Part shown: positions 8,250 to 16,537 of the stretch, one piece after another
Numbering within the stretch: the first letter of the stretch is position 1
Layout of the letters: the number at the start of each line of letters is the position of its first letter
NCBI GenBank assembly: GCA_913776615.1
Contig: CAJYPK010000009.1
Span: 28,220-92,219, forward strand
Direction of reading: 5' to 3'
DNA: 64,000 bases
From: an uncultured Hymenobacter sp.
Lineage (GTDB): Bacteria; Bacteroidota; Bacteroidia; Cytophagales; Hymenobacteraceae
Made by a program: the position numbers and the translations under genes
Notes under the pieces: model-generated
Told to the model about the DNA's origin: nothing
Seen by the model: the letters and a program-made list of their open reading frames with translations, nothing else
The model's database searches: none

Positions 8250-8354
8250 GAATTATGAATTATGAATTAAAAATTATGAATTAGCTGACTTGCTTATCAG
8301 CATACATAACACGTAGTTTTTAATTCATAATTTTTAATTTTTAATTCATAATTC
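8250..8354. repeat. Family C inverted repeat
   Basis: 34-bp A-T rich arms (8250-8283 and 8321-8354, about two mismatches) built from the word AATTATGAATTA, with a 37-nt loop. It spans almost the entire accB-accC junction, from 8 bp after the accB stop to 9 bp before the accC start. It is very A-T rich against the GC-rich flanking genes. Confidence 0.85.
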
Positions 8355-8362
8355 TCCTTTCC

Positions 8363-9706
8363 GTGTTCAATAAAATTCTGATTGCCAACCGGGGTGAAAT
8401 TGCCCTGCGCGTTATCCGTACCTGCCGCGAGATGGGTATCAAAACGGTGGCCGTGTATTCGACTGCCGATAAAGAGAGCCTGCACGTGCGCTTCGCCGAC
8501 GAGGCCGTGTGCATCGGGCCGCCCAGCAGCCGCGACAGCTACCTCAACATTCCGACGCTCATCGCGGCGGCCGAGATTACCAATGCCGACGCCATTCACC
8601 CCGGCTACGGCTTTCTGAGCGAAAATGCCGAGTTTTCGCGCATCTGCGCCGAGAACGGCATTAAGTTCATCGGGGCCTCGCCCGAGATGATTAATAAGAT
8701 GGGCGACAAGGCTTCGGCCAAGGCGACCATGATTGCGGCTGGGGTGCCGGTAGTACCGGGCTCGGAAGGCCTGCTGGAATCGGTAGAGCAGGGCAAGAAA
8801 GTGGCGGCCGAGATTGTGTATCCCGTTATCCTGAAGGCCACGGCCGGCGGCGGCGGGCGCGGCATGCGCATCATCAACTCGGAAGACGAGTTTCAGAAGG
8901 CCTGGGACGATGCCCGCACCGAGGCCAAAGCGGCCTTCGGCAACGATGGCGTGTACCTGGAGAAATTCGTAGTGGAGCCCCGTCACATTGAGATCCAGGT
9001 GTGCGGCGACCAGTTTGGCCACGTGTGCCACCTCTCGGAACGCGATTGCTCCATCCAGCGCCGCCACCAGAAGCTGGTGGAAGAAGCCCCCTCCCCTTTC
9101 ATGACCAACGACCTGCGCGAGCGCATGGGCGCGGCGGCCATCGCCGGCGCTTCGGCTATCGGCTACGAGGGCGTGGGCACCATCGAGTTCCTGGTGGATG
9201 CCAACCGCGATTTCTACTTCATGGAAATGAATACCCGCATCCAGGTCGAGCACCCGGTAACCGAGGAAATCATTAACTATGACCTTATTAAGGAGCAAAT
9301 CAAGGTAGCGGCGGGCATTCCGATTTCGGGCAAGAACTACTTCCCCAAGATGCACGCGATGGAGTGCCGCATCAACGCCGAAGACCCGCGCAACGGCTTC
9401 CGCCCCGCGCCCGGCCGCATTACCACGCTGCACATCCCCGGCGGCCACGGCGTGCGCGTCGATACCCACGTGTACGCGGGCTATCAGATTCCGCCCAACT
9501 ACGACTCCATGATTGCCAAGCTCATCACCGTGGCCCAAACCCGCGAGGAGTGCATCGTAAAAATGAAGCGGGCGCTGAGCGAATTTGTGGTAGAGGGCGT
9601 CAAAACGACCATCCCCTTCCACCTGGCCCTGATGGACAGCGAGGATTTCAAAGCCGGTAATTTCACGACCAAGTTTTTGGAGTCGTTTGATTTTTCGGTG
9701 GTATAA
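8363..9706 (+). CDS. accC: Biotin carboxylase of acetyl-CoA carboxylase
   Basis: 447-aa ATP-grasp biotin carboxylase, which carboxylates BCCP-bound biotin using bicarbonate. N-terminal [19 protein letters not shown], the Gly-rich ATP loop [25 protein letters not shown] and the [14 protein letters not shown] signature are all present. It begins with GTG at 8363, just after the family C repeat arm; no upstream ATG is in frame. Length is standard. Its stop codon lies inside a perfect palindromic terminator. Genes for the carboxyltransferase subunits accA/accD are not in the window. Confidence 0.97.
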   Translation: MFNKILIANRGEIALRVIRTCREMGIKTVAVYSTADKESLHVRFADEAVCIGPPSSRDSYLNIPTLIAAAEITNADAIHPGYGFLSENAEFSRICAENGIKFIGASPEMINKMGDKASAKATMIAAGVPVVPGSEGLLESVEQGKKVAAEIVYPVILKATAGGGGRGMRIINSEDEFQKAWDDARTEAKAAFGNDGVYLEKFVVEPRHIEIQVCGDQFGHVCHLSERDCSIQRRHQKLVEEAPSPFMTNDLRERMGAAAIAGASAIGYEGVGTIEFLVDANRDFYFMEMNTRIQVEHPVTEEIINYDLIKEQIKVAAGIPISGKNYFPKMHAMECRINAEDPRNGFRPAPGRITTLHIPGGHGVRVDTHVYAGYQIPPNYDSMIAKLITVAQTREECIVKMKRALSEFVVEGVKTTIPFHLALMDSEDFKAGNFTTKFLESFDFSVV

Positions 9707-9759
9707 CTACTTAACAAAAGAGCTCGGTTTGAAACCGAGCTCTTTTGTTAAGTAGTTAT
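9703..9759. terminator. Perfect 57-bp palindrome, shared bidirectional terminator
   Basis: 28-bp arms (9703-9730, 9732-9759) are exactly complementary about a single G. The accC stop codon (9704-9706) lies in one arm and the stop codon of the opposing gene (9748-9750) in the other. The CTCTTTTGTT side gives a T-rich tail in both directions. Confidence 0.85.
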
Positions 9760-10257
9760 ATCGTTCGCACACTCATCAAAGATTATAACTGGAGGTTCAT
9801 GTTGCTTCAATATCATGATTGGTTTGGTGTTATCAATCTCATCGCAATCTCCTGTCCAGCTAAACATGCTATCATCTGCTAAATAGCACGCACCATTTAC
9901 ATAGACCAATACGTAATATGGGTCGTGTGGCTCCTCCGGTAATTGATAAGAAACCAGCGTTCGCATGTTGTATCTAGCCGATATTCTTTCCGCTATCACT
10001 TGACTTCTGGCTTCGCTCGCTTGTATCGGAGTACCGTCTATAGAAATTCTCCATTGAAATTCCACTCTATCACTTTCGTAGTAGATACTGCATAAAACGT
10101 GTCCTTTTGCGCTGCCGAGGTAACCTATCGGCTCAACATTGCCATCTGACCTTCCCCAAGGATCCCATTCGAATAAGGTTAAGCCTGGAAATAATGCTTC
10201 AAAGATTTCTATTACGTCCGCTACAGTAATTGCTCGGTCTGCGAAAATTTCTTCCAT
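9748..10257 (-). CDS. Hypothetical protein
   Basis: 169-aa acidic protein that I do not recognise. It has no signal peptide and no membrane segment. It contains several Tyr/Trp-rich strand-like segments (ALFPGLTLFEWDPWG, DPYYVLVYVNGACYL) and an acidic C-terminal part. Overall size and composition resemble small immunity-type or SMI1-like proteins, but no defining motif was found, so this is only a resemblance. The coding region is clearly lower in GC than accC, suggesting recent acquisition. It converges on accC and shares the palindromic terminator there. Confidence 0.6.
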   Translation of the reverse strand: MEEIFADRAITVADVIEIFEALFPGLTLFEWDPWGRSDGNVEPIGYLGSAKGHVLCSIYYESDRVEFQWRISIDGTPIQASEARSQVIAERISARYNMRTLVSYQLPEEPHDPYYVLVYVNGACYLADDSMFSWTGDCDEIDNTKPIMILKQHEPPVIIFDECANDITT

Positions 10258-10313
10258 AGCACTTTAGTAATTTCAGCACAAAATAGCTAGCGTCCCCTTA
10301 AAGTAGCTACCTC

Positions 10314-10943
10314 ATGTCCGCCGCCCAGTCCATATACCAGCGCCGCTACACCGTTGAGGAATATTTTGCCCTAGAGGAAAAGTCAGCTGTTCGCCACGAG
10401 TACTATCACGGCGAAATATTCCCGCTCGACGAGCCGGATGGACCAGAATCGCCGGAAGCTAAATCAGGGGCTACCAAGGCCCATAATAGACTGATTAACA
10501 ACGTAGTTTTCGGACTACGGCAGCAGTTGGGCGAGCGAGAGTGCGAGGTGTTTTCAGAGAGCGTGCGGCTGGCCGTGGAGGCCGGGCAGTACTATAACTA
10601 CCCGGATGTCGTAGTGAGTTGTGACCCTGACGATGATGACCCACATACCGTACACCGGCCGGTGTTTATTGTCGAGGTATTATCACGTAGCACCGAAGCT
10701 CACGACCGGGGCTGGAAAGCGGAGCAATACCGGCAATTGGCGTCGTTGCAGCAATACGTCTTCATCGCCCAAACCCGATTATTGGTAGAAAGCTACACCC
10801 GCTTCTCCGACGATACCTGGACGCTAACTGCTTATCGCCAACTCACGGACAGGTTACCGATCCCGGCATTGGGGCTTGAATTAGCACTGGCTGATATTTA
10901 CCGTAACCTGCATATTCCGCCCTTACGGCTAGCCGATCAATAA
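10314..10943 (+). CDS. Uma2 family endonuclease-like protein
   Basis: 209-aa protein of the Uma2/DUF820 family, which has a PD-(D/E)XK nuclease-like fold and is often expanded in cyanobacteria and Hymenobacter-like genomes. Typical features are YTVEEYFALEE, RHEYYHGEIF near residue 27, the YPDVVVSC strand carrying the catalytic-type Asp, and VFIVEVLSRSTEAHDR, where Glu precedes the ST(E)xxDR motif, then KAEQYRQLASLQQYVFI. The biological role of the family is not established. It is divergent from the hypothetical gene upstream and 12 bp before a lipoprotein gene. Confidence 0.85.
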   Translation: MSAAQSIYQRRYTVEEYFALEEKSAVRHEYYHGEIFPLDEPDGPESPEAKSGATKAHNRLINNVVFGLRQQLGERECEVFSESVRLAVEAGQYYNYPDVVVSCDPDDDDPHTVHRPVFIVEVLSRSTEAHDRGWKAEQYRQLASLQQYVFIAQTRLLVESYTRFSDDTWTLTAYRQLTDRLPIPALGLELALADIYRNLHIPPLRLADQ

Positions 10944-10955
10944 GCTGCTTCACTT

Positions 10956-11300
10956 ATGCGCAAGCTGTCGCTTCTTTACTTATTTGGGCTGGGACTAACC
11001 GGTTGTTCAGCCCCCTGCACCGGCCACATCGAGGCTACGGTTCTTTATTTCAAGCAGGCGCCGCAGGGCCAGCTGGCCTACGTCAACGTGCTGAATAAGC
11101 CCGACTTAGGTAGCCAGCAGAACCTGATGCGCGACGATAAGGAATACGGCACGTTTCCGCACGTCGTCATCATCAACGACCCCGCGATGAAATTCAAGGG
11201 GCAGCGGGCCATCTGCTTCGATGAGTTTATAAAGCAGCCGCCACCGGCCGATGTTGACCTGCGCGAACTAGACATTCCGCGCATCTCGATTACTAAGTAA
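10956..11300 (+). CDS. Small hypothetical lipoprotein
   Basis: 114-aa protein starting with a short type II signal (MRKLSLLYLFGLGLTGC) whose lipobox LTGC places the lipidated Cys at residue 17. The mature part has no family I recognise. It is likely exported and anchored to a membrane. It sits 12 bp after the Uma2 gene, possibly co-transcribed, and ends one base before a strong bidirectional terminator. Confidence 0.6.
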   Translation: MRKLSLLYLFGLGLTGCSAPCTGHIEATVLYFKQAPQGQLAYVNVLNKPDLGSQQNLMRDDKEYGTFPHVVIINDPAMKFKGQRAICFDEFIKQPPPADVDLRELDIPRISITK

Positions 11301-11340
11301 ATAAGAAACCCCAGCCGCTGGCGCGGCTGGGGTTTCTTAT
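11301..11340. terminator. Bidirectional terminator between lipoprotein gene and ffh
   Basis: 17-bp perfect arms (11301-11317, 11324-11340) with GC core CCCCAGCCG and A/T-rich outer ends (AAGAAA/TTTCTT), lying between convergent genes. Confidence 0.85.
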
Positions 11341-11357
11341 TGCGCGTTGGGGTGGGC

Positions 11358-12725
11358 CTAGCGGCGGCCCATCATGCCCCCCATGCCTTTCATGCCGCCC
11401 ATCATTTTAGCCATCTGGGCCATGCCACCCTTGGTTTGGCTGAGCTTATTCATCTGACGCATCATTTTGCGCATGTCTTCGAACTGCTTCATCAGGGCGT
11501 TTACCTGCTGAATATCGGTACCCGAGCCGGCAGCCAGGCGGCGGCGGCGCGAGCCGTTGATGATGTCGGGCTGGGCGCGCTCCTGCTTGGTCATCGACTT
11601 GATGATGCTTTCCACGGGTTTGAAGGCGTCGTCGTCGATTTCGACGTCCTTCATCATCTTGGCCGCGCCAGGAATCATGCCCACGAGGTCCTTGAGGTTA
11701 CCCATCTTCTTGATTTGCTCCAGCTGGCCCAGGAAGTCGTTGAAGTCGAACTGGTTTTTGCGAATCTTGGCGTTGATGCGCTTGGCCTCGTCTTCGTCGA
11801 ACTGCTGCTGGGCGCGCTCCACGAGCGAGATGACGTCGCCCATGCCCAGGATACGCTGGGCCATGCGGTCGGGGTAAAAGAGGTCGAGCGCCTCCATTTT
11901 TTCGCCCGTCGAGATAAACTTGATGGGTTTCTCCACCACCGCCCGGATGGAGAGGGCGGCCCCGCCGCGGCTGTCGCCGTCGAGTTTGGTGAGCACCACG
12001 CCGTCGAAGTTGAGGCGGTCGTTGAAGGTCTTGGCGGTGTTGACGGCATCCTGGCCGGTCATCGAGTCCACCACGAACAGCGTTTCGCTGGGGTTGATGG
12101 CCTTCTTAACCGCCTCGATTTCGCGCATCATCTGCTCGTCCACGGCCAGGCGGCCGGCGGTGTCGATGATGACGACCTTCTTATTATTCTTTTTGGCGAA
12201 GGCGATGGCGTTCTGCGAAATCTCAACCGGGTTCTTATTCTCCGGCTCCGAGTATACCTCTACGCCAATCTGCTCGCCGAGCACCTTGAGCTGGTCGATA
12301 GCGGCGGGGCGGTACACGTCGCAGGCTACGAGCAGCACGTTGCGGTTTTGCTTTTTGATGAAGCTGGCCAGCTTGCCGGCGAAGGTCGTCTTACCCGAGC
12401 CTTGCAGGCCCGAGAGCAGCACCACGGCCGGGTCGCCCTTGATAACGATGTCCTGCTTTTCGCCGCCCATGAGCCGGGTGAGCTCATCGTAAACGATTTT
12501 CACCATCAGCTGGCCCGGCGACACGGTCGTGAGCACGTCGCGGCCCATGGCCTCGTCCTTGATCTTGTCGGTTACTTCTTTAGCAACCTTGTAGTTAACG
12601 TCGGCATCGACCAGCGCCCGGCGGATTTCCTTGATGGTGCTGGCAACGTTGATTTCGGAGATAGAGCCCTGCCCCTTGAGGGTCTTGATGGCCTTATCGA
12701 GCTTGGAGGAGAGATTGTCGAACAT
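11358..12725 (-). CDS. ffh: Signal recognition particle protein Ffh
   Basis: 455-aa SRP54 GTPase that binds signal sequences and the SRP RNA and targets nascent membrane proteins to FtsY. N domain, then G domain with P-loop GLQGSGKTT, DVYRPAA, DTAGRLAVDEQ and TKLDGDSRGG, then a methionine-rich M domain ending MMGGMKGMGGMMGRR. Length is standard. The matching SRP RNA gene is at 41.7 kb of this window. A TATCTTTG -7 box on this strand (12839-12846) gives a leader of about 110 nt containing a family D repeat that ends one base before the start codon. Confidence 0.97.
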   Translation of the reverse strand: MFDNLSSKLDKAIKTLKGQGSISEINVASTIKEIRRALVDADVNYKVAKEVTDKIKDEAMGRDVLTTVSPGQLMVKIVYDELTRLMGGEKQDIVIKGDPAVVLLSGLQGSGKTTFAGKLASFIKKQNRNVLLVACDVYRPAAIDQLKVLGEQIGVEVYSEPENKNPVEISQNAIAFAKKNNKKVVIIDTAGRLAVDEQMMREIEAVKKAINPSETLFVVDSMTGQDAVNTAKTFNDRLNFDGVVLTKLDGDSRGGAALSIRAVVEKPIKFISTGEKMEALDLFYPDRMAQRILGMGDVISLVERAQQQFDEDEAKRINAKIRKNQFDFNDFLGQLEQIKKMGNLKDLVGMIPGAAKMMKDVEIDDDAFKPVESIIKSMTKQERAQPDIINGSRRRRLAAGSGTDIQQVNALMKQFEDMRKMMRQMNKLSQTKGGMAQMAKMMGGMKGMGGMMGRR

Positions 12726-12726
12726 G

Positions 12727-12788
12727 GACCGCAGATTTAACGGATTTAACGGATTTCGGGGATACGCCAGCCTTCGGCAGGCTGACTA
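12727..12788. repeat. Family D repeat, single copy
   Basis: One copy of the GACCGCAGATTTAACGGATT repeat ending in a GCCAGCC..GGCTGACTA stem. Its outer end is one base from the ffh start codon. No opposing copy lies nearby. Confidence 0.8.
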
Positions 12789-12838
12789 TTCGGACGGGCT
12801 GGGCCTGTGGGTCACCCGGGTGGTGGTACCCTAGCCTT

Positions 12839-12880
12839 CAAAGATACAACCACAGCTGCCAAGGGCTTGGCGTAGCTTTG
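12839..12880. promoter_or_regulatory. Divergent -7 boxes for ffh and the glycosyltransferase
   Basis: CAAAGATA at 12839-12846 reads TATCTTTG on the minus strand (toward ffh). TAGCTTTG at 12873-12880 reads on the plus strand toward the gene at 12903. Both match TAnnTTTG; no well-spaced -33 TTG was found for either. Confidence 0.55.
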
Positions 12881-12902
12881 CTCATAACATAGCTGCTGTC
12901 CC

Positions 12903-14237
12903 GTGCCTCATTCTGCCCCGCTTCGCCTGCTCGTCATTACCTACTACTGGCCGCCCTCGGGCGGGCCAGGCGTGCAGCGCTGCCTGAAGTGGGTGAAATA
13001 CCTGCCCGGCCTGGGCGTGGAGCCCACCGTCATTACGGTGGATGCCGACCAGGCTACTTACCCGGTGCGCGACGAAAGCCTGCTGCACGAAGTACCGCCG
13101 GGGGTGCGCGTCATTCGCACAGCTACGCTGGAGCCCTTCGGCTCGTATCAGAAGCTGACCGGCCGCGCCGTACCGCACGGCGGGTTTGCCAACGAAGGTC
13201 GGCCCAGTCTGACCCAGCAGGCCATGCGCTTCGTGCGGGGCAACCTCTTCATTCCCGACCCGCGCCGGGGCTGGAATGCCTACGCACTCGCCGCGGTGGA
13301 GAAGCTACTGACCCAGGGCTCAACATTTGACGCGGTGCTCACCTCGTCGCCGCCGCATTCGACCCAGCTTATCGGACTGGCCTTGCAAAAAAAGCACGGC
13401 CTGCGCTGGCTGGCCGACCTGCGCGACCCCTGGACCGATATTTACTATACCAAGGACCTGCACCGCACGGCCGCTGCCGCCTGGCTCGATGCGCGCTACG
13501 AAAGCCAGGTGCTGCGCGGTGCCGACAACGTACTCGTGACTTCGCCCGAGACCGAGCGGTTGTTTCGGCGCAAGCTGCCCGACCTGGCCAAGGGCAAAAT
13601 TGTGGTGCTGCCCAACGGCTACGACGAGCCCGACTTCTGCGGTGAGTCGGCTCCACCTGCTGACTGCCTGCGCATTACGCACACCGGTACTATCACGGCC
13701 CGCTACCGCATCGGGCACCTGCTCCGGGCCGTGGCCGATTGCGCCCGGCGCTACCCGGCCGTACCGCTGCGGCTGCGCTTCGTGGGGCAGGTCGATGCCG
13801 GCGTGCGCGAGCAGGTGGAAGCGGCCGGGCTGGCCGGGGCGACGGAATTTATTCCGTTTGTACCGCACCAGGAATCCGTAGCCTACCTACTCAGCAGCAG
13901 CGCGTTGCTGATGGGCATCCCCGACGTAGCGCTGAACAAGGGAATTTTACCCGGGAAAATTTTCGAGTACCTGGCGGCGCGTAAGCCGGTGCTGTGCGTG
14001 GGGCCAGCCGGTTCCGACGCCGACCTCGTACTGCGCGAAACCGGGGCCGGGCTGGCCTTGCCCTACGACGACTACGAGCTGATGCTCAGCACGCTTACCG
14101 GGCTAGCCGAGCGCTGGCAACGCGACCCCGACCTCGACCTCCCGGCCAGCCCGGCGGTGGCGCGCTACTCGCGGCGCGGGCAGGCCGCCCAGCTGGCCGA
14201 GCTGATTCGGGCGGGGCAGGCCACCCGGCGGGGCTAG
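12903..14237 (+). CDS. Family 4-type glycosyltransferase
   Basis: 444-aa GT-B-fold glycosyltransferase. The N-terminal YYWPPSGGPGVQRCLKWVKY segment is typical of GT4 enzymes with an N-terminal glycosyltransferase 4-like domain. The C-terminal half has VLPNGYDEPDF, a THTGTI strand, FIPFVPHQESVAYLLSSSALLM and ILPGKIFEYLAARKPVL, the donor-binding region with the conserved Glu of the EX7E motif. It would transfer a sugar from a nucleotide donor during glycan assembly; donor and acceptor are unknown. GTG start. It opens the glycan island and is followed by pseB. Confidence 0.85.
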   Translation: MPHSAPLRLLVITYYWPPSGGPGVQRCLKWVKYLPGLGVEPTVITVDADQATYPVRDESLLHEVPPGVRVIRTATLEPFGSYQKLTGRAVPHGGFANEGRPSLTQQAMRFVRGNLFIPDPRRGWNAYALAAVEKLLTQGSTFDAVLTSSPPHSTQLIGLALQKKHGLRWLADLRDPWTDIYYTKDLHRTAAAAWLDARYESQVLRGADNVLVTSPETERLFRRKLPDLAKGKIVVLPNGYDEPDFCGESAPPADCLRITHTGTITARYRIGHLLRAVADCARRYPAVPLRLRFVGQVDAGVREQVEAAGLAGATEFIPFVPHQESVAYLLSSSALLMGIPDVALNKGILPGKIFEYLAARKPVLCVGPAGSDADLVLRETGAGLALPYDDYELMLSTLTGLAERWQRDPDLDLPASPAVARYSRRGQAAQLAELIRAGQATRRG

Positions 14238-14258
14238 CCCGCGCCAACGCGGCGGGGC

Positions 14259-14266
14259 GTATTTTT
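14259..14266 (+). promoter_or_regulatory. -7 box of pseB
   Basis: TATTTTTG matches TAnnTTTG and lies 26 bp before the pseB ATG at 14292. It overlaps an in-frame TTG at 14265, which argues against that codon as the start. Confidence 0.55.
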
Positions 14267-14291
14267 GTGGTTTCAATTCGCTAGTAGTTTC

Positions 14292-15314
14292 ATGGCCCTC
14301 GACCTCAACGGCAAGTCTTTGCTCATTACCGGTGGCACCGGCTCGTTTGGTAAGCAGTTTGTGCGCACCGTTTTTAAGCTGTACCCGGGCGTACGGCGGC
14401 TCATCGTGTTTTCGCGCGACGAGCTGAAGCAGTACGAGATGAGCCAGGAGTTTCCGCACAGTAAGTACCCAGCCATCCGGTTTTTTATCGGCGACGTGCG
14501 CGATGCCGAGCGCCTGCACCGGGCCTGCGAGGGCGTGGACATCATCATCCACGCCGCCGCGCTCAAGCAAGTGCCCGCGGCCGAGTACAACCCGATGGAG
14601 TGCATCAAAACCAACATCTTCGGGGCGGAGAACGTGATTAACGCGGCCTTCGACTGCGGGGTGAAGGACGTGGTGGCCCTGAGCACCGACAAGGCGGCGG
14701 CGCCCATCAACCTCTACGGCGCGACCAAGCTGTGCTCGGACAAGCTGTTCGTAGCGGCCAACAACATGAAGGGGGCCCGCGACCTGCGCCTGTCGGTGGT
14801 GCGCTACGGCAACGTCATCGGCTCGCGGGGCTCGGTGGTACCGTTCTTCTTGCAGCAGCGCCACACGGGCGTGCTGCCCATCACGCACCCCGACATGACG
14901 CGCTTCAACATCTCGCTCGAAGAAGGCGTGGACCTGGTACTCTACGCGCTGGAGCACTCGTGGGGCGGCGAGATTTTCGTACCCAAAATTCCATCGTACC
15001 GCATCACGGAGGTCGCCCGCGCCATCGGCCCCGAGTGTGAGCAGCGGATTGTGGGGATTCGGCCGGGCGAGAAATTACACGAGGAGATGATCACCCAGAC
15101 CGACGCGCTGAGCACCGTGGAGCTCGACCGCTACTACGTCATCCTGCCCACCACCTCGCCGGGCTGGAAGGAAGAGGAATTCATTAAGCATTTCAACGGT
15201 AAGCGCGTGCCGACCGACTTCCACTACGATTCGGCCAACAATACCGAGTGGCTGAGCGCCGAGCAGATTCGGGAAGAAATCCGGCAGCACGTCGACGCTA
15301 AATTCGAGGGCTAG
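14292..15314 (+). CDS. pseB: UDP-GlcNAc 4,6-dehydratase (inverting), PseB type
   Basis: 340-aa extended SDR of the PseB/FlaA1/CapD-like soluble class, which converts UDP-GlcNAc to the 4-keto-6-deoxy-L-arabino sugar, the first step of pseudaminic acid synthesis. NAD-binding TGGTGSFG near residue 12, FSRDELKQYEM, AAALKQVP, and the active-site segment STDKAAAPINLYGATK with the YxxxK pair. It lacks the membrane domain of CapD/WbpM, so it is cytosolic. Start ATG 14292 follows a TATTTTTG promoter box. PseC follows after 41 bp, which supports the assignment. Confidence 0.93.
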   Translation: MALDLNGKSLLITGGTGSFGKQFVRTVFKLYPGVRRLIVFSRDELKQYEMSQEFPHSKYPAIRFFIGDVRDAERLHRACEGVDIIIHAAALKQVPAAEYNPMECIKTNIFGAENVINAAFDCGVKDVVALSTDKAAAPINLYGATKLCSDKLFVAANNMKGARDLRLSVVRYGNVIGSRGSVVPFFLQQRHTGVLPITHPDMTRFNISLEEGVDLVLYALEHSWGGEIFVPKIPSYRITEVARAIGPECEQRIVGIRPGEKLHEEMITQTDALSTVELDRYYVILPTTSPGWKEEEFIKHFNGKRVPTDFHYDSANNTEWLSAEQIREEIRQHVDAKFEG

Positions 15315-15355
15315 CTGATTGGTTTTCATCAAGGCAATCCATTTTCTTTTCGAGC

Positions 15356-16537
15356 TTGAAAACGCCGCCTATCCACCCGCTACCCTACGGCCGCCAGCAC
15401 ATCAGCGACGACGACGTGGCCGCCGTAGTCGCCACGCTACGCTCCGATTTTCTGACTCAAGGGCCGCGCGTGGCCGAGTTTGAGGCGCAGTTTGCGGCCT
15501 ACGTAGGGGCGGCCCACGCCGTAGCCGTGAGCAACGGTACGGCCGCGCTGCACCTGTGCGCCCTGGCACTGGGCGTGCAGCCGGGCCAGCGCGTGATTAC
15601 TACGCCCATCACCTTCGCCGCCTCGGCCAATTGCGTGCGCTACTGCGGCGGCGAGGTGCATTTTGCTGACATCGACCCGGCCACGGGCCTGCTCGATTTG
15701 GCAAAAGTCCGGGCGCTGCTCGAAGCCCACCCCAAAGACTATTTTGCGGGCCTCATCCCGGTTGATTTTGCGGGCTTGGCGGTCAATATGGAGGAAACCC
15801 GGGCGCTGGCCGACGAGTTTGGCCTCTGGATAATTGAGGATGCCTGCCACGCGCCGGGCGGCTACTTTGTAGATCGCCAGGGCGAAAAACACTTCTGCGG
15901 CAGCGGGCAGCTGGCCGAGCTGGCCATTTTCAGCTTTCACCCCGTCAAGCACATTGCCACTGGCGAAGGCGGGATGATTACCACCAACGACGCTGAGCTG
16001 GCCCGTCACCTGCGCCGCCTGCGCACCCACGGCATCGAGCGCGAGGCCGCTGGCCTGCTGCGCCAGGACGAGGGCGGCTGGTACATGGAAATGCAGGAGC
16101 TGGGTTACAACTACCGCATTTCGGACATCTTATGCGCCCTGGGTAGCAGCCAGCTGGCCCGCGCCGACGAGGGCCTGGCCCGCCGCCGGGCGCTGGCCGC
16201 GCAGTACGACGACGCCTTCGCCGCCACGCCGGGCGTGGCGGTACTCGCCCCCGGCCGGCCGGGCCACGCCTACCACCTGTACGTGATTCAAGTGGAAAAT
16301 CGGCGGGGTCTGTACGAGTTTTTGCGCACTAAAAATATTCTGAGCCAGGTGCATTACGTACCCGTGCATCGTATGCCCTACTACGAAAAGCTAGGCTGGC
16401 AAGCGGGTGATTTTCCGGCGGCCGAGGCCTACTACGCCCGCTGTTTGAGCCTGCCCCTCTACCCTACCCTCACCGATGAGGAACAGGCCTACGTGGTAGC
16501 TTGCGTGCGGGAGTTTCTAACCCCGCTTCCCGCGTGA
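15356..16537 (+). CDS. pseC: UDP-4-amino-4,6-dideoxy-AltNAc aminotransferase, PseC type
   Basis: 393-aa PLP-dependent DegT/DnrJ/EryC1-family aminotransferase that aminates C4 of the PseB product. PLP Schiff-base Lys198 is in SFHPVKHIATGEGG. EDACHAPGG and the ITFAASANCVRYCGG segment are characteristic of the PseC branch. It begins with TTG at 15356, the only start fitting the conserved PLPYGRQHIS N-terminus. The stop TGA overlaps the GTG start of the next gene, indicating translational coupling. Confidence 0.92.
   Translation: MKTPPIHPLPYGRQHISDDDVAAVVATLRSDFLTQGPRVAEFEAQFAAYVGAAHAVAVSNGTAALHLCALALGVQPGQRVITTPITFAASANCVRYCGGEVHFADIDPATGLLDLAKVRALLEAHPKDYFAGLIPVDFAGLAVNMEETRALADEFGLWIIEDACHAPGGYFVDRQGEKHFCGSGQLAELAIFSFHPVKHIATGEGGMITTNDAELARHLRRLRTHGIEREAAGLLRQDEGGWYMEMQELGYNYRISDILCALGSSQLARADEGLARRRALAAQYDDAFAATPGVAVLAPGRPGHAYHLYVIQVENRRGLYEFLRTKNILSQVHYVPVHRMPYYEKLGWQAGDFPAAEAYYARCLSLPLYPTLTDEEQAYVVACVREFLTPLPA

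Noticed and set aside
11340..12740. Very long (466-codon) plus-strand frame antisense to ffh
   Set aside because: His/Leu/Val/Gly-rich shadow of a well-defined conserved gene; such long antisense frames are expected at this GC content.
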